Assembly (NCBI GenBank): GCA_945957555.1
Contig: CAMFLX010000022.1
Span: 1-44,461, forward strand
Reading direction: 5' to 3'
From: an uncultured Cytophagales bacterium
Lineage (GTDB): Bacteria; Bacteroidota; Bacteroidia; Cytophagales; UBA9547
Length of the DNA stretch: 44,461 bases
The notes below the pieces were generated by a model. That model did no database searches. It saw only the letters and a list, made by a program, of their open reading frames with translations, and was not told the DNA's origin. The position numbers were made by a program, and so were the translations under genes. Every line of letters begins with the position of its first letter. The first letter of the stretch is position 1. Shown here in pieces: positions 26,409 through 34,743 of the stretch.

Positions 26409-26439
26409 CAAAAATAATTTTTTTTAATGCTTATACAAA
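26409..26439 (-). promoter_or_regulatory. Bacteroidota-type promoter of sucD
   Basis: On the minus strand, TTTG (26436-26439), 19 nt, then TATTTTTG (26409-26416) match the housekeeping consensus TTTG-N19-TAnnTTTG exactly. The start of transcription would be about 26402-26405, giving a leader of about 55 nt. Confidence 0.75.
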
Positions 26440-26441
26440 TC

Positions 26442-26449
26442 TACTTTTG
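26442..26449 (+). promoter_or_regulatory. -7 element of the MFS transporter gene
   Basis: TACTTTTG is a perfect TAnnTTTG. At the -33 position there is only a run of T (around 26418-26422), so the -33 box is weak. The element sits within a few bases of the divergent sucD -33 box, so the two promoters are packed back to back. Confidence 0.5.
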
Positions 26450-26471
26450 TAAATATTTCTAAAAAATAATC

Positions 26472-27707
26472 TTGGAACAACGGGAAGATGCCTTTTTGGC
26501 ACTTAGGGTAAGGGATTTTCGCTTATTCGTAATAGGTAAACTTTTTTTTACTTTGGCGCTGCAAATGCAGGGTACAATTGTAAGTTTGCAGGTCTATGAC
26601 ATTACTAAAGATGAGCTAGCTCTAGGCATGATTGGTGGGGCAGAAGCAGTTCCTGCTATTCTCATTGCGCTGTTTGGTGGTTGGGTTGCCGATCATTATA
26701 ATCGGAAGAATATAGTGCTAGTAACACTTAGTTGTTTGGCGCTGCTTACAATAGCACTTTTGTGGATCAGCTTGGATACTTCAGGGGTTATTCATCAATA
26801 TGGCGTGATTCCTATATATAGTATTATCTTTCTTACCGGTGTTGCAAGAGCTTTTTTAGGGCCAGCTCAGTTTTCTCTACTTCCGCAAACACTTCCCAAT
26901 AAGGAATTCTATAAAAATGCTATTTCATGGAATAGCGTTCTTTGGCAAGCCACTATGGTCAGTGGGCCACCATTAGGTGCACTTGCCTTTTCCTATTTTG
27001 GTGTTGAAACGGCCTATGTCATTGATGGTTGTTTACTCTTTTTGGCAGTATTTTTCTTTTTGTTGTTGCGTTCTCAAGCATTGCCGGCATCTCGCCAGGA
27101 CGTATCCATCTTTGAAAGTCTAAAAGAAGGCCTTGGGTTTGTAATAGGGAAGCAGGAAGTTCTTTGGGCCATGACTTTAGATATGTTTGCTGTATTGTTT
27201 GGCGGAGCAGTGGCAATGATGCCCGCGTTTTGCGACAAAGTATTGAATGTTGGTCCTGAAGGGGTGGGTCTTTTACGTGCTGCACCAGCATTGGGGTCTA
27301 TTCCTATGATGTTGGTATTTACGTATTATCCCATTCGGAAAAAAGCGGGCCTTAAAATGTTATGGTCAGTTGTTGGGTTTGCGCTCAGTATGATGATTTT
27401 CTCGTATAATGAAAATTATGTTTGGGCGATTATTATTCTAGCTGTAGGAGGAGCTTTTGATGCGGTCAGTGTAATTATAAGGCAAACATTGCTTCAAACC
27501 CTAACTCCTGAAAATATGAAAGGCAGGGTTTCTGCCGTAAGTAATATGTTTGTAAGCTCTTCCAACGAAATAGGGGAAGTTGAATCTGGAGTGGCTGCAA
27601 AAGCCTTAGGGCTTCAGTCCTCAGTATTTTGGGGTTCCTGTGTTTCTGTATTAGTAGTGGGTATAGCATACTTTAAAGCCAAGAAGCTCAGGGACTTGGA
27701 TTTGTAA
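26472..27707 (+). CDS. MFS transporter (EntS/MFS_3-like)
   Basis: A 411-residue major facilitator. TTG at 26472 is taken as the start (MEQREDAFLALRVRDFRLF) because the next ATG would lie beyond the first membrane helix, and it sits 22 bp after a -7 box. The MFS signature GGWVADHYNRKNIV (about 75-88) lies between TM2 and TM3, and about 12 hydrophobic segments are seen. The RDFRLFVIGKLFFTLALQMQG start resembles the EntS enterobactin-exporter branch; siderophore genes are not nearby, so the substrate is unknown. It converges with the AraC gene, with only 8 bp between the stops. Confidence 0.88.
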   Translation: MEQREDAFLALRVRDFRLFVIGKLFFTLALQMQGTIVSLQVYDITKDELALGMIGGAEAVPAILIALFGGWVADHYNRKNIVLVTLSCLALLTIALLWISLDTSGVIHQYGVIPIYSIIFLTGVARAFLGPAQFSLLPQTLPNKEFYKNAISWNSVLWQATMVSGPPLGALAFSYFGVETAYVIDGCLLFLAVFFFLLLRSQALPASRQDVSIFESLKEGLGFVIGKQEVLWAMTLDMFAVLFGGAVAMMPAFCDKVLNVGPEGVGLLRAAPALGSIPMMLVFTYYPIRKKAGLKMLWSVVGFALSMMIFSYNENYVWAIIILAVGGAFDAVSVIIRQTLLQTLTPENMKGRVSAVSNMFVSSSNEIGEVESGVAAKALGLQSSVFWGSCVSVLVVGIAYFKAKKLRDLDL

Positions 27708-27715
27708 TTTATTCG

Positions 27716-28588
27716 TTAATTGGGAATCTTTTTTCTAATAGATTCAGGGGTTAATCCTGTGTGTTTTTTTACATATTTACTAAAGTATGATTGGTCTGCA
27801 AAATTGAACTCGTTGGAAATTTGGGTGATATTTAGTGTGGAATAAATAAGCATTCGTTTGATTTCCAGAATCAATTTTTCGTCTATTAAAGCACTTGCAT
27901 TTTTACCGGTGAATTGTTTCACCGTCTCATTGAGGTGATTTGGTGTTATTTTTAGGAATTCTGCGTACTCACGCACAGTATAATTTTTTAGATATTTCTC
28001 TTCGATAAGCTGTTTAAATTTCTTTACTAAAATAATTCCTCTGCTTGGTTTTACAAACTCTGACGAAGGGAAGGATCTTTTACAATAGTTAAGTATAATA
28101 TCGAGGAAAGAAAGAACCACTTCTTTGTATGCGGGTTTTTTGTCAACCTGTTCTTGCCGTGCATAGTTAAATATCCGAGCTAGCTCATTGCATTGTTCTT
28201 GTTCCAAGTAGATGGCCGATTGGTGAGTGTGGATGCTGTAAAAAAAGGGATAATCAAATAGTTTATTTTGATCGGGTTTGTTAAGAAGGTAAAACTCTGC
28301 ATTAAACAAGAAGATAATTCCTTGGATGTCATCAGAATATTCAATATCATGAACTTGACCGGGTGATACAAAAAATACAGCACCTTTTTTAATTTCATAT
28401 TCGGTGAAATCAATTTTGTTGATACCGCTACCTTGAGTAATGAGTAGTATTTCGTAAAAATTGTCATGCCTATGTGGGTATTCCACTTTAACGTGACGAT
28501 CCTTGTTGAAGCTGGCAATCTGGAAAGTATCCAAGCTCGGTTCTTCAGAAAATTTATCTATTGAATATGAAGGGATTTTTTTACTCAA
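27716..28588 (-). CDS. AraC-family transcriptional regulator
   Basis: A 290-residue regulator. The N-terminal part is a cupin-type ligand domain (VEYPHRHDNFYEILLITQGSGINKIDF, then FFVSPGQVHDIEYSDDIQGIIFLF) and the C-terminal 95 residues hold two HTH motifs (YLKNYTVREYAEFLKITPNHLNETVKQFTGKN and IYSTLNITQISNEFNFADQSYFSKYVKKHTGLTPESIRKK). The start is TTG at 28588 (SKKIPSYSIDKF), since no in-frame ATG exists in the N-terminal domain. It may control the divergent protease gene or itself through the inverted repeats at 28627-28668. Confidence 0.9.
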   Translation of the reverse strand: MSKKIPSYSIDKFSEEPSLDTFQIASFNKDRHVKVEYPHRHDNFYEILLITQGSGINKIDFTEYEIKKGAVFFVSPGQVHDIEYSDDIQGIIFLFNAEFYLLNKPDQNKLFDYPFFYSIHTHQSAIYLEQEQCNELARIFNYARQEQVDKKPAYKEVVLSFLDIILNYCKRSFPSSEFVKPSRGIILVKKFKQLIEEKYLKNYTVREYAEFLKITPNHLNETVKQFTGKNASALIDEKLILEIKRMLIYSTLNITQISNEFNFADQSYFSKYVKKHTGLTPESIRKKIPN

Positions 28589-28626
28589 AGTTATATACCT
28601 ATTCTGTTTTGTAAAAATACACTGAA

Positions 28627-28668
28627 TTTTAGTATATTTTTTTACTTCTATATACTAAAATATAGTAT
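28627..28668. promoter_or_regulatory. Paired inverted repeats between araC-type gene and protease gene
   Basis: TTTTAGTATA (28627-28636) and TATACTAAAA (28651-28660) form a perfect 10-bp inverted repeat with a 14-bp spacer. A third half-site (TAGTAT, 28663-28668) pairs with ATACTA inside the second arm. Candidate operator for the AraC regulator; its AT richness makes a chance match possible. Confidence 0.4.
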
Positions 28669-28692
28669 TAATCACTAGATGCACATCAACCT

Positions 28693-28723
28693 ATTGATAA
28701 ATAAATGATAATAATTATATTTG
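28693..28723 (+). promoter_or_regulatory. Promoter of the C1-type peptidase operon
   Basis: ATTG (28693-28696), 19 nt, then TATATTTG (28716-28723) fits the Bacteroidota consensus with one mismatch in the -33 box and a perfect -7 box. Transcription would start about 15-20 nt before the ATG at 28746. Confidence 0.6.
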
Positions 28724-28745
28724 TTAAAAATTAAATACCAAAGGA

Positions 28746-30308
28746 ATGCCGATCAGAGTGACTGATGATAACAGTGCGGAAGACCCGAATAATGTTCCTG
28801 ATGATGGTGGTAGAAGGGGTTCTGGTGGGCGAGGTGGCGGCGGTTTAGGTGCATTGTTACCAGCTATCTTAGGTCTTGTCTTTAAAAACCCTAAAATAGG
28901 TATACCATTATTGATTATAGGTGGGCTTTTCTTTTATTTCGGTAAAGGTTGCACACCTTCTGGCGATCAACAATCAAGAAAATCTAGTTTTGCTACTGGC
29001 TGTAGCATGAAACAAGAAGTTTATGATAAGGCAGATCAGTTTGAGAAACTTGATGGTGCGTATAATCCTTTACCAGAGTCTGTTTCATTGCTGAAATATT
29101 GCCCTCCGATTGGTAATCAAGGCTCTCAGGGGTCTTGTGTCGGATGGAGTAGTTCTTATGCCGCCCGTTCGATATTGTATAATGTGAGTACAGGGGGGGA
29201 TCCCGGGATTACTGTTTTTAGCCCTGCCTTTTTGTATAATCAAATAGGTCTTGAGGGGTGTCAAGGTGCATATATTAATAATGCAATGGAGACCCTTCAG
29301 CAAGTTGGTGATATTTCTTTAGCAAAATTTCCATATGATGAAGATGATTGTACCCGCAAACCCAGTCAAACACTGAAAGAAGAAGCAGCTCAATTTAAAA
29401 TAAAGGGCTTTAATAGACTATCTAAAGACGCCAATAAATATGAAGTAGATCTTTTGGCGATCAAACAGAACTTGGCTCAAGGTGCTCCCGTTGTGATTGG
29501 TATGAGTGTTGGTGGTTCTTTCATGGAAATGATGGGGCAAGAGCTATGGATGCCAACTGATGATGATTATCAGAAGAATGGTTTTGGTGGGCATGCCATG
29601 TGTGTTATAGGATATGATGACTTCAAGGAGTATCAAGGAAAGAAGATAGGTGCTTTTCAGATTATGAATTCTTGGGGGCCTGAATATGGTAAGAATGGTT
29701 TTATTTGGGTCCCATACCAAGTCTTTCAGGAGTTTGTAAATGAGGCTTATGGGTTGTATCCCATGGGTAAGGCATCGGAGCAAAAGCCTGAAAGTCTGGA
29801 AATTAGTTTTGGACTTATAGATTTTGCTACGCAAACCGAAATCCCATTGAGGAAGACCTCTCAGTACCAGTATTCCACTGTAGGTAAACTCAAGCCTCAA
29901 ACTAAATTCAAGATCAAAGTAACGAACAATGATGAATGTTATACTTATGTATTTGCACAAGAAACCGATGGTTCCACTTACACTATATTTCCTTATACCA
30001 AAAAGCATTCACCATATTGTGGAATAACAGGTACTCGAGTATTTCCAAAGGATAAATTTTTTGAACCAGACAATTTAGGTGATAAGGATTATTTTGTCAT
30101 TCTGGTTTCCTCTAGCCCCTTAGACTTTTCGAAGATTAAAGAAAAACTTTCTCAGGCTAAAGGTAGTACATATCAGGAAAAATGCAGATCTGTGTTTTCT
30201 GAAGGTTTGAGTAAAGATTTTCGTTTTAGCAGTGATGATAAGGTTGCTTTTAGAGCCAAGATGGATGATAAGTCCTTGGCATTTGTAGTAATTGAAGTAA
30301 ATAAATAG
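28746..30308 (+). CDS. Membrane-anchored papain-like (C1) cysteine peptidase with DUF4384-like domain
   Basis: A 520-residue protein. Residues 18-35 form a Gly/Arg-rich stretch (GGRRGSGGRGGGGLG) followed by one membrane helix (about 50-66). The peptidase domain (about 110-345) keeps all catalytic residues: Q125 and C131 in GNQGSQGSCVGWS, H283 in GGHAMCVIGYDD and N308 in MNSWGPEYGKNGFIW. Residues 355-460 resemble DUF4384 (TKFKIKVTNNDECYTYVFAQETDGSTYTIFPY). The N-terminus without signal peptide suggests an inner-membrane anchor with the protease outside. It starts an operon of three genes; the substrate is unknown. Confidence 0.82.
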   Translation: MPIRVTDDNSAEDPNNVPDDGGRRGSGGRGGGGLGALLPAILGLVFKNPKIGIPLLIIGGLFFYFGKGCTPSGDQQSRKSSFATGCSMKQEVYDKADQFEKLDGAYNPLPESVSLLKYCPPIGNQGSQGSCVGWSSSYAARSILYNVSTGGDPGITVFSPAFLYNQIGLEGCQGAYINNAMETLQQVGDISLAKFPYDEDDCTRKPSQTLKEEAAQFKIKGFNRLSKDANKYEVDLLAIKQNLAQGAPVVIGMSVGGSFMEMMGQELWMPTDDDYQKNGFGGHAMCVIGYDDFKEYQGKKIGAFQIMNSWGPEYGKNGFIWVPYQVFQEFVNEAYGLYPMGKASEQKPESLEISFGLIDFATQTEIPLRKTSQYQYSTVGKLKPQTKFKIKVTNNDECYTYVFAQETDGSTYTIFPYTKKHSPYCGITGTRVFPKDKFFEPDNLGDKDYFVILVSSSPLDFSKIKEKLSQAKGSTYQEKCRSVFSEGLSKDFRFSSDDKVAFRAKMDDKSLAFVVIEVNK

Positions 30309-30342
30309 ATTTGCATTATATTTAAATAAATTTTTCACTAAT

Positions 30343-32730
30343 ATGCTTAAAAAAGCTACTTTGTTTTTAAGTTATTTTGTTGTGTTATTGATCAACAGTA
30401 ATATATATTCCCAAAACCCTACTGATAAAATTGTTTTTTCCAGTTTTAATCAAGCTTATTTCAAGGAAAGATTATTGGCCAAATTAAATCATATTCGTGA
30501 CACGATGGGCGTGTCGCAGATTTCTACTGATGATTTTCTAGTACAGGCTGCTGATATGCATGTTAAATACTTGGTAAAAACTTCTCAGGTAACTAATGTG
30601 GAAGAGGGCAAGTATCCAAATGTAGAAGATCGTGTAAACTATTTTAAAGGCAACTATGGTACCTTGGGGCAGTTGTCTGCTGCTGCTAATGTGGGCAAAA
30701 CCACTTTTTTGAAAAAGGAAAACAAAAAAGTGATCTATGAAACCTATGAAGAAGTATTAGATGGTCTTGTTAAGGATATTTTCAATTATTCGAGTAACAG
30801 AAAGCAGTTAGATAATCCCAATTTTAGTAATGTAGGACTGTCAATTGGAGTTGACGAGCCTGGAAAGCGTTTATATGCAGTTTTTGTGTTGGGTAATAAG
30901 CCGTATCAGGCACCTGCAGGGGTGAAGATTCCAGATAATGCATATGGAATTAAGTTGGAGGATGACGGAAAATGTGCTGATGCTAAATCTTTATTGAGGA
31001 AAATGCCTGCCACGGTCAAGTATGGTGCATATATTGAGAAAGGCGAGGTTTTCTTTTTTATGGATAATTTGGATTGGTTCGAGAAGATTTTTGAAGAATC
31101 TATCGATGCTATATCGATAGACTTGATCCACAAAGACCAGTTTGCTTGTGGAGGGTCGAATATTCAGCATAAATCTCCAATACATAATGGTATATTATTG
31201 GCTCCAGTAAAAAAGAAAACTATCATAAAGGGAAACAAAAAGTTGGCGGAACGTAAGGTTTTGGCATCTATAGGTAAGTTACCAACTCAAATCAAAAATG
31301 GAGAAGAATATGAAGCTAATGTAATATTTCTGAAAAGTAAATGTCAGTGTGGATACAACAAGTTTGTTCCTTTTGTACCAGATTCGCTACAGATGCTCCA
31401 TATGGGGCTTTATGTTGATACCATAAATCCTGATAATGAAGTGTATTTGGATCAGAATTTTAATAAAATTAAGTATTCATTCACTGCAACCGATGTGAGT
31501 AGCGTTTCCGCCGAGACGGAGAAACTGATCAATTATTTGGGCAAGGTGAGACTTTATGATTTCAAAAAGATTGATTTTGTAAGCTATTATCCAATCAATG
31601 CTGATACTGCAGCTACCGAGCTATGTACAAGTATCGCCAATAATTTAGTATACAAAATTCAACAAAATCAGACTGATACTATAGCTGTTACAAACTCTAT
31701 ATTCCCTAGATGGTTAGATTTTTACAAAAGTATTCATAAAACAAAATATGAGGGCCTGAAGGATTTGTCTAGGGCGGATATTCTAAAGAAGCTAGCCGAA
31801 AGTCCCGAAATTGTTAAAGACTTGGACTCTGTTTTTCGCAAACCTTATAAGTTTGATTTGATCATTGAAGTACAGGTTGAAAAATTGAAATTTAATCAGC
31901 CTTTTGATGTATTAAAAGCTAAAATTGACGAGGCTGCATCCAAAGGAAACAAAGATGAGGTGAATAACTTACTTAAATTGGTCTTTAATGAAATCCACCA
32001 CAAGGTTATAGGCAAGAATGATATATTGAAATTGGAGATTCCAAGAAAACCAGAGTTCGTTGAGGCTCTGATAGCATTGGAGGCATTTAAATATTTGTAC
32101 AAAATAAATGATGCCACTTATTCTTATGATGAGTTTGTTAGACTGAATGGTGTATCGCCTGGCAATAAAATGATTTTATATAATATGGCGGTGCTCAATA
32201 TTATGAAAAGCTTCGATACTAAGGATAAGTTAAAAAGCTTTGATGGTATTTTTGCTGATATTCAAAATCTATTGCCCTATAACATGGATAAGAATTTGAT
32301 ACACAAGTTAAATGCTAACTACTATTTCTTAAAGGCATACAAGGAGCATAAAAATAGCCAAGCTAAGCGTAGAGAAGAGGCGGTTAAAACTGCTGCTACT
32401 TATTGTATAGGAGAAGAGTTGACGGATCAGAATTTGTCCATTGCCATTAATAACTACAGCTTCTACTCAGCTAATGATCTTATTATGCCATTAGTAGATA
32501 GGAGTATTGTTAATGATAATACGGATAAAGAGGTTTTGTTGGATTTTGTAAAATCTACTGTTGCAAAAAGTTCTGATTTGAATCCAGATGTATACAATCT
32601 TGCATTGGAGAACGTTTATACAATTGCTCCAAATGATATATGTGGTTTCTTTACTTCTGAGAATGGGAGCTTTCAAATAAAAGAAAATAAAGTGCTTAAA
32701 GATTTCTATTGCAGACATTGTAACAAATAA
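30343..32730 (+). CDS. Secreted CAP/SCP-domain protein with large unknown C-terminus
   Basis: A 795-residue protein with a signal peptide (MLKKATLFLSYFVVLLINSNIYSQ). Residues about 35-195 look like a CAP (SCP/PR1-like) domain: helix LLAKLNHIRDTMGVSQIS, QAADMHVKYLVKT, a segment ending VLDGLVKDIFNYSSNRKQLDNPNFSNVGLSIG, and a final beta strand RLYAVFVLGNKPYQ. The remaining 600 residues, including two cysteine pairs (CQCGY and FYCRHC near the end), match no family I know; late stretches look helical and TPR-like. It follows the C1 peptidase by 34 bp and overlaps the lipid kinase start by one base, so it is in the middle of an operon. Confidence 0.7.
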   Translation: MLKKATLFLSYFVVLLINSNIYSQNPTDKIVFSSFNQAYFKERLLAKLNHIRDTMGVSQISTDDFLVQAADMHVKYLVKTSQVTNVEEGKYPNVEDRVNYFKGNYGTLGQLSAAANVGKTTFLKKENKKVIYETYEEVLDGLVKDIFNYSSNRKQLDNPNFSNVGLSIGVDEPGKRLYAVFVLGNKPYQAPAGVKIPDNAYGIKLEDDGKCADAKSLLRKMPATVKYGAYIEKGEVFFFMDNLDWFEKIFEESIDAISIDLIHKDQFACGGSNIQHKSPIHNGILLAPVKKKTIIKGNKKLAERKVLASIGKLPTQIKNGEEYEANVIFLKSKCQCGYNKFVPFVPDSLQMLHMGLYVDTINPDNEVYLDQNFNKIKYSFTATDVSSVSAETEKLINYLGKVRLYDFKKIDFVSYYPINADTAATELCTSIANNLVYKIQQNQTDTIAVTNSIFPRWLDFYKSIHKTKYEGLKDLSRADILKKLAESPEIVKDLDSVFRKPYKFDLIIEVQVEKLKFNQPFDVLKAKIDEAASKGNKDEVNNLLKLVFNEIHHKVIGKNDILKLEIPRKPEFVEALIALEAFKYLYKINDATYSYDEFVRLNGVSPGNKMILYNMAVLNIMKSFDTKDKLKSFDGIFADIQNLLPYNMDKNLIHKLNANYYFLKAYKEHKNSQAKRREEAVKTAATYCIGEELTDQNLSIAINNYSFYSANDLIMPLVDRSIVNDNTDKEVLLDFVKSTVAKSSDLNPDVYNLALENVYTIAPNDICGFFTSENGSFQIKENKVLKDFYCRHCNK

Positions 32731-33599
32731 TGAAATACATTTTTATTGTAAATCCAATTTCTGGAGGAAAATCAAAGACAAAACTCATTCAATATTTGAA
32801 TGAGTTTTGTCTTTCCAATAGGCTTGATTTTGTAGTGAAACATACACAATACGCTGGACATGCCAAAGAAATAGCCAAGCAGTATTTTGATTCGGAGTAT
32901 ACCGTTGTTATAGCTGTGGGAGGAGACGGTACCGTGAATGAAGTAGCATCTAGTTTAATAGGTTCACGATGTATATTCCATGTCATACCTTGCGGATCGG
33001 GAAATGGTTTCGCGAGGCATAATAGGATTTTATTGGATTATAAGGAAAATTTATCTGCAATGCTTGGTTTGACTACATTTAAATATGTAGATACCTGTTT
33101 TCTCAACGATATTCCCTTTTTCAATGTGTCGGGAATCGGATTCGATGCCTACATCTCTCAGAAGTTTAGCGAAATAAAGGGAAGAGGTTTTATAAATTAT
33201 ATACGTGCGGTGATTATGTATTACCGCAAGGAAAGTGATCATAGGGTTGTTTTGAAACTTGATGAGAGGGAGATTTCGGGAAATGCGTTTTTTATTTCCT
33301 TTGCTAATACCTCTCAATTTGGTAATAATGTGCACATTGCTCCTGAGGCGTGTAACGATGATGGGTTGGTGGATGTGGTGGTGGTTACTAAGATTCCCAT
33401 ATATTTAATGCCCTTAGTTGCATTTAGTTTGTTTACTAAGAAGAAAATAAACTCTAGATATGTTAAATATTATAGGACTAATATGATTGGGGTTAGCTGT
33501 GAGCCTATAAGCGTACATGTTGATGGTGAGCCACTTGGCGAGACTTGTAGTTATATCAAGGTTGTTGTGAATCCATTGTCTCTTAAAATATTAGCTTAA
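32730..33599 (+). CDS. Diacylglycerol-kinase-family lipid kinase (DagK/YegS-like)
   Basis: A 289-residue soluble kinase. The nucleotide-binding signature is complete: YIFIVNPISGGKSKTKLI at the N-terminus, VIAVGGDGTVNEVASSL (about 60-76) and PCGSGNGFARH. The C-terminal beta-sandwich domain ends with HVDGEPLGE. It would phosphorylate a lipid or sphingoid-like substrate with ATP; the natural substrate in Bacteroidota is not settled. ATG shares a base with the stop of the CAP protein (TAATG), so translation is likely coupled. It is 73 bp upstream of msrB. Confidence 0.9.
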   Translation: MKYIFIVNPISGGKSKTKLIQYLNEFCLSNRLDFVVKHTQYAGHAKEIAKQYFDSEYTVVIAVGGDGTVNEVASSLIGSRCIFHVIPCGSGNGFARHNRILLDYKENLSAMLGLTTFKYVDTCFLNDIPFFNVSGIGFDAYISQKFSEIKGRGFINYIRAVIMYYRKESDHRVVLKLDEREISGNAFFISFANTSQFGNNVHIAPEACNDDGLVDVVVVTKIPIYLMPLVAFSLFTKKKINSRYVKYYRTNMIGVSCEPISVHVDGEPLGETCSYIKVVVNPLSLKILA

Positions 33600-33672
33600 A
33601 ATTCTCGAACCAGATTTGTTGTTGAACAAATTTACGTGAATTTTGTTTTTAGTAAAAACTATCAATAATCAA

Positions 33673-34116
33673 ATGCAAGATTCTACAGTTGCAAATAATC
33701 CGTATTACTCTAGGATAGACACACAAAAGCTAGCGGTTACTGATGAGGAGTGGAAAAAAATACTACCCCAAAATGTATATCAAATTTCTAGAAAGAAAGG
33801 CACCGAATGGGCGTTCTCAGGTAAATACTGGAATTTTAGTGGTTTAGGTACTTATTATTGTGCTGTTTGCGGCAATCCCTTGTTTATCTCTGATGCAAAG
33901 TTTGCAAGTTCTTGTGGTTGGCCAAGTTTTTATGAAACCATTAAACCTGATAGTGTAATTTATTTAGAAGATCGTTCTCATGGAATGAACAGGATAGAGG
34001 TTTTGTGTGGCCGTTGTGACGGGCACTTAGGCCATATTTTTGATGATGGGCCAAAGCCTACAGGTAAAAGATTTTGTATGAATTCATTAGTCCTTGATTT
34101 TGAGCCTAAAAAATAA
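33673..34116 (+). CDS. msrB: Peptide-methionine (R)-S-oxide reductase
   Basis: MsrB reduces the R form of methionine sulfoxide in oxidised proteins. The 147-residue product (ATG at 33673; a TTG at 33643 is less likely) has the zinc ligands C63/C66 (CAVC) and C112/C115 (CGRC), the recycling cysteine C81 in SSCGWPSF, the substrate region HLGHIFDDGPKPTGKR and the catalytic C135 in RFCMNS. No signal peptide is seen, so it is cytosolic. An inverted repeat ATTTGTT/AACAAAT at 33614-33631 lies upstream, of unclear meaning. It is 3 bp from the TlpA-like thioredoxin gene, a sensible pair for redox repair. Confidence 0.96.
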   Translation: MQDSTVANNPYYSRIDTQKLAVTDEEWKKILPQNVYQISRKKGTEWAFSGKYWNFSGLGTYYCAVCGNPLFISDAKFASSCGWPSFYETIKPDSVIYLEDRSHGMNRIEVLCGRCDGHLGHIFDDGPKPTGKRFCMNSLVLDFEPKK

Positions 34117-34119
34117 TAG

Positions 34120-34626
34120 ATGAAGCGTTTGTTGGATGGATTGACCTTAAAGGCAGTAATTAATTTTGTCGTATTACTTGTTTTATTGATTTTAGGTGGG
34201 AGTTATGTGTATAGGCACAATGTTGTTCCGAGTATCCCCCTGTCTGAAAACAAACTGATAGATACCTTAGGCCAGAGTGTAGAACTTAAGGATTTAAGGG
34301 GGCGATTTGTACTGGTGAGTTATTTTCAAACATGGTGTGGCGATTGTATCAGGGAGATTCCCAACATTCAGCATTTGCAAGAAAAGGTAGGGAAGGATAA
34401 GTTGCGTGTATTATTGGTTTCTGATGAAGGTTGGGCCAAAATAAATGAATTCAAAAAGCGGCGTAAATATAATTTAGACTATTACCTATCTGAAAAGTCG
34501 CTGACAGAGCAGGGCATAAATGTTTTCCCTACTACATATTTGATCGATCCTAATGGCAAAGTGATCATGTCAAAATTAGAGCAGTATGATTGGGATAATG
34601 AGGAAGTTATTCATTTGATCAAATAG
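34120..34626 (+). CDS. TlpA-like membrane-anchored thioredoxin
   Basis: A 168-residue protein with one N-terminal membrane helix (about 12-30, VINFVVLLVLLILGGSYVY) and a periplasmic thioredoxin-like domain with the redox motif C73-G-D-C76 in YFQTWCGDCIREIPNI. The cis-proline is in VFPTTYLIDP and the DPNGKV turn is typical of the TlpA/ResA branch. It follows msrB by 3 bp and probably shares its transcript; a role in thiol maintenance outside the cytosol is inferred. Confidence 0.88.
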   Translation: MKRLLDGLTLKAVINFVVLLVLLILGGSYVYRHNVVPSIPLSENKLIDTLGQSVELKDLRGRFVLVSYFQTWCGDCIREIPNIQHLQEKVGKDKLRVLLVSDEGWAKINEFKKRRKYNLDYYLSEKSLTEQGINVFPTTYLIDPNGKVIMSKLEQYDWDNEEVIHLIK

Positions 34627-34678
34627 AAATTTATACCAATCTAGATATCAATCATTTTTTTATTAATAAATATTTTTT

Positions 34679-34699
34679 CTACGCACTTCTCTTGCGTAG
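34679..34699. terminator. Weak hairpin between tlpA and RNA-repair genes
   Basis: CTACGCA (34679-34685) and TGCGTAG (34693-34699) form a 7-bp perfect stem with a 7-nt loop. A T-run precedes it and a T-rich stretch follows 4 bp later, so it may terminate the msrB-tlpA transcript. A degenerate -7-like AATCTTTG (34731-34738) is seen before the ligase gene. Confidence 0.45.
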
Positions 34700-34743
34700 C
34701 ATCTTTATTCCTTTGTTTTATTAATGATATAATCTTTGAGCTT

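Noticed and set aside
28588-28596. TAACTTTG on the minus strand as promoter of the AraC-type gene
   Set aside because: It overlaps the proposed TTG start codon, so it cannot be the promoter for that start; it is probably coincidental in AT-rich sequence.
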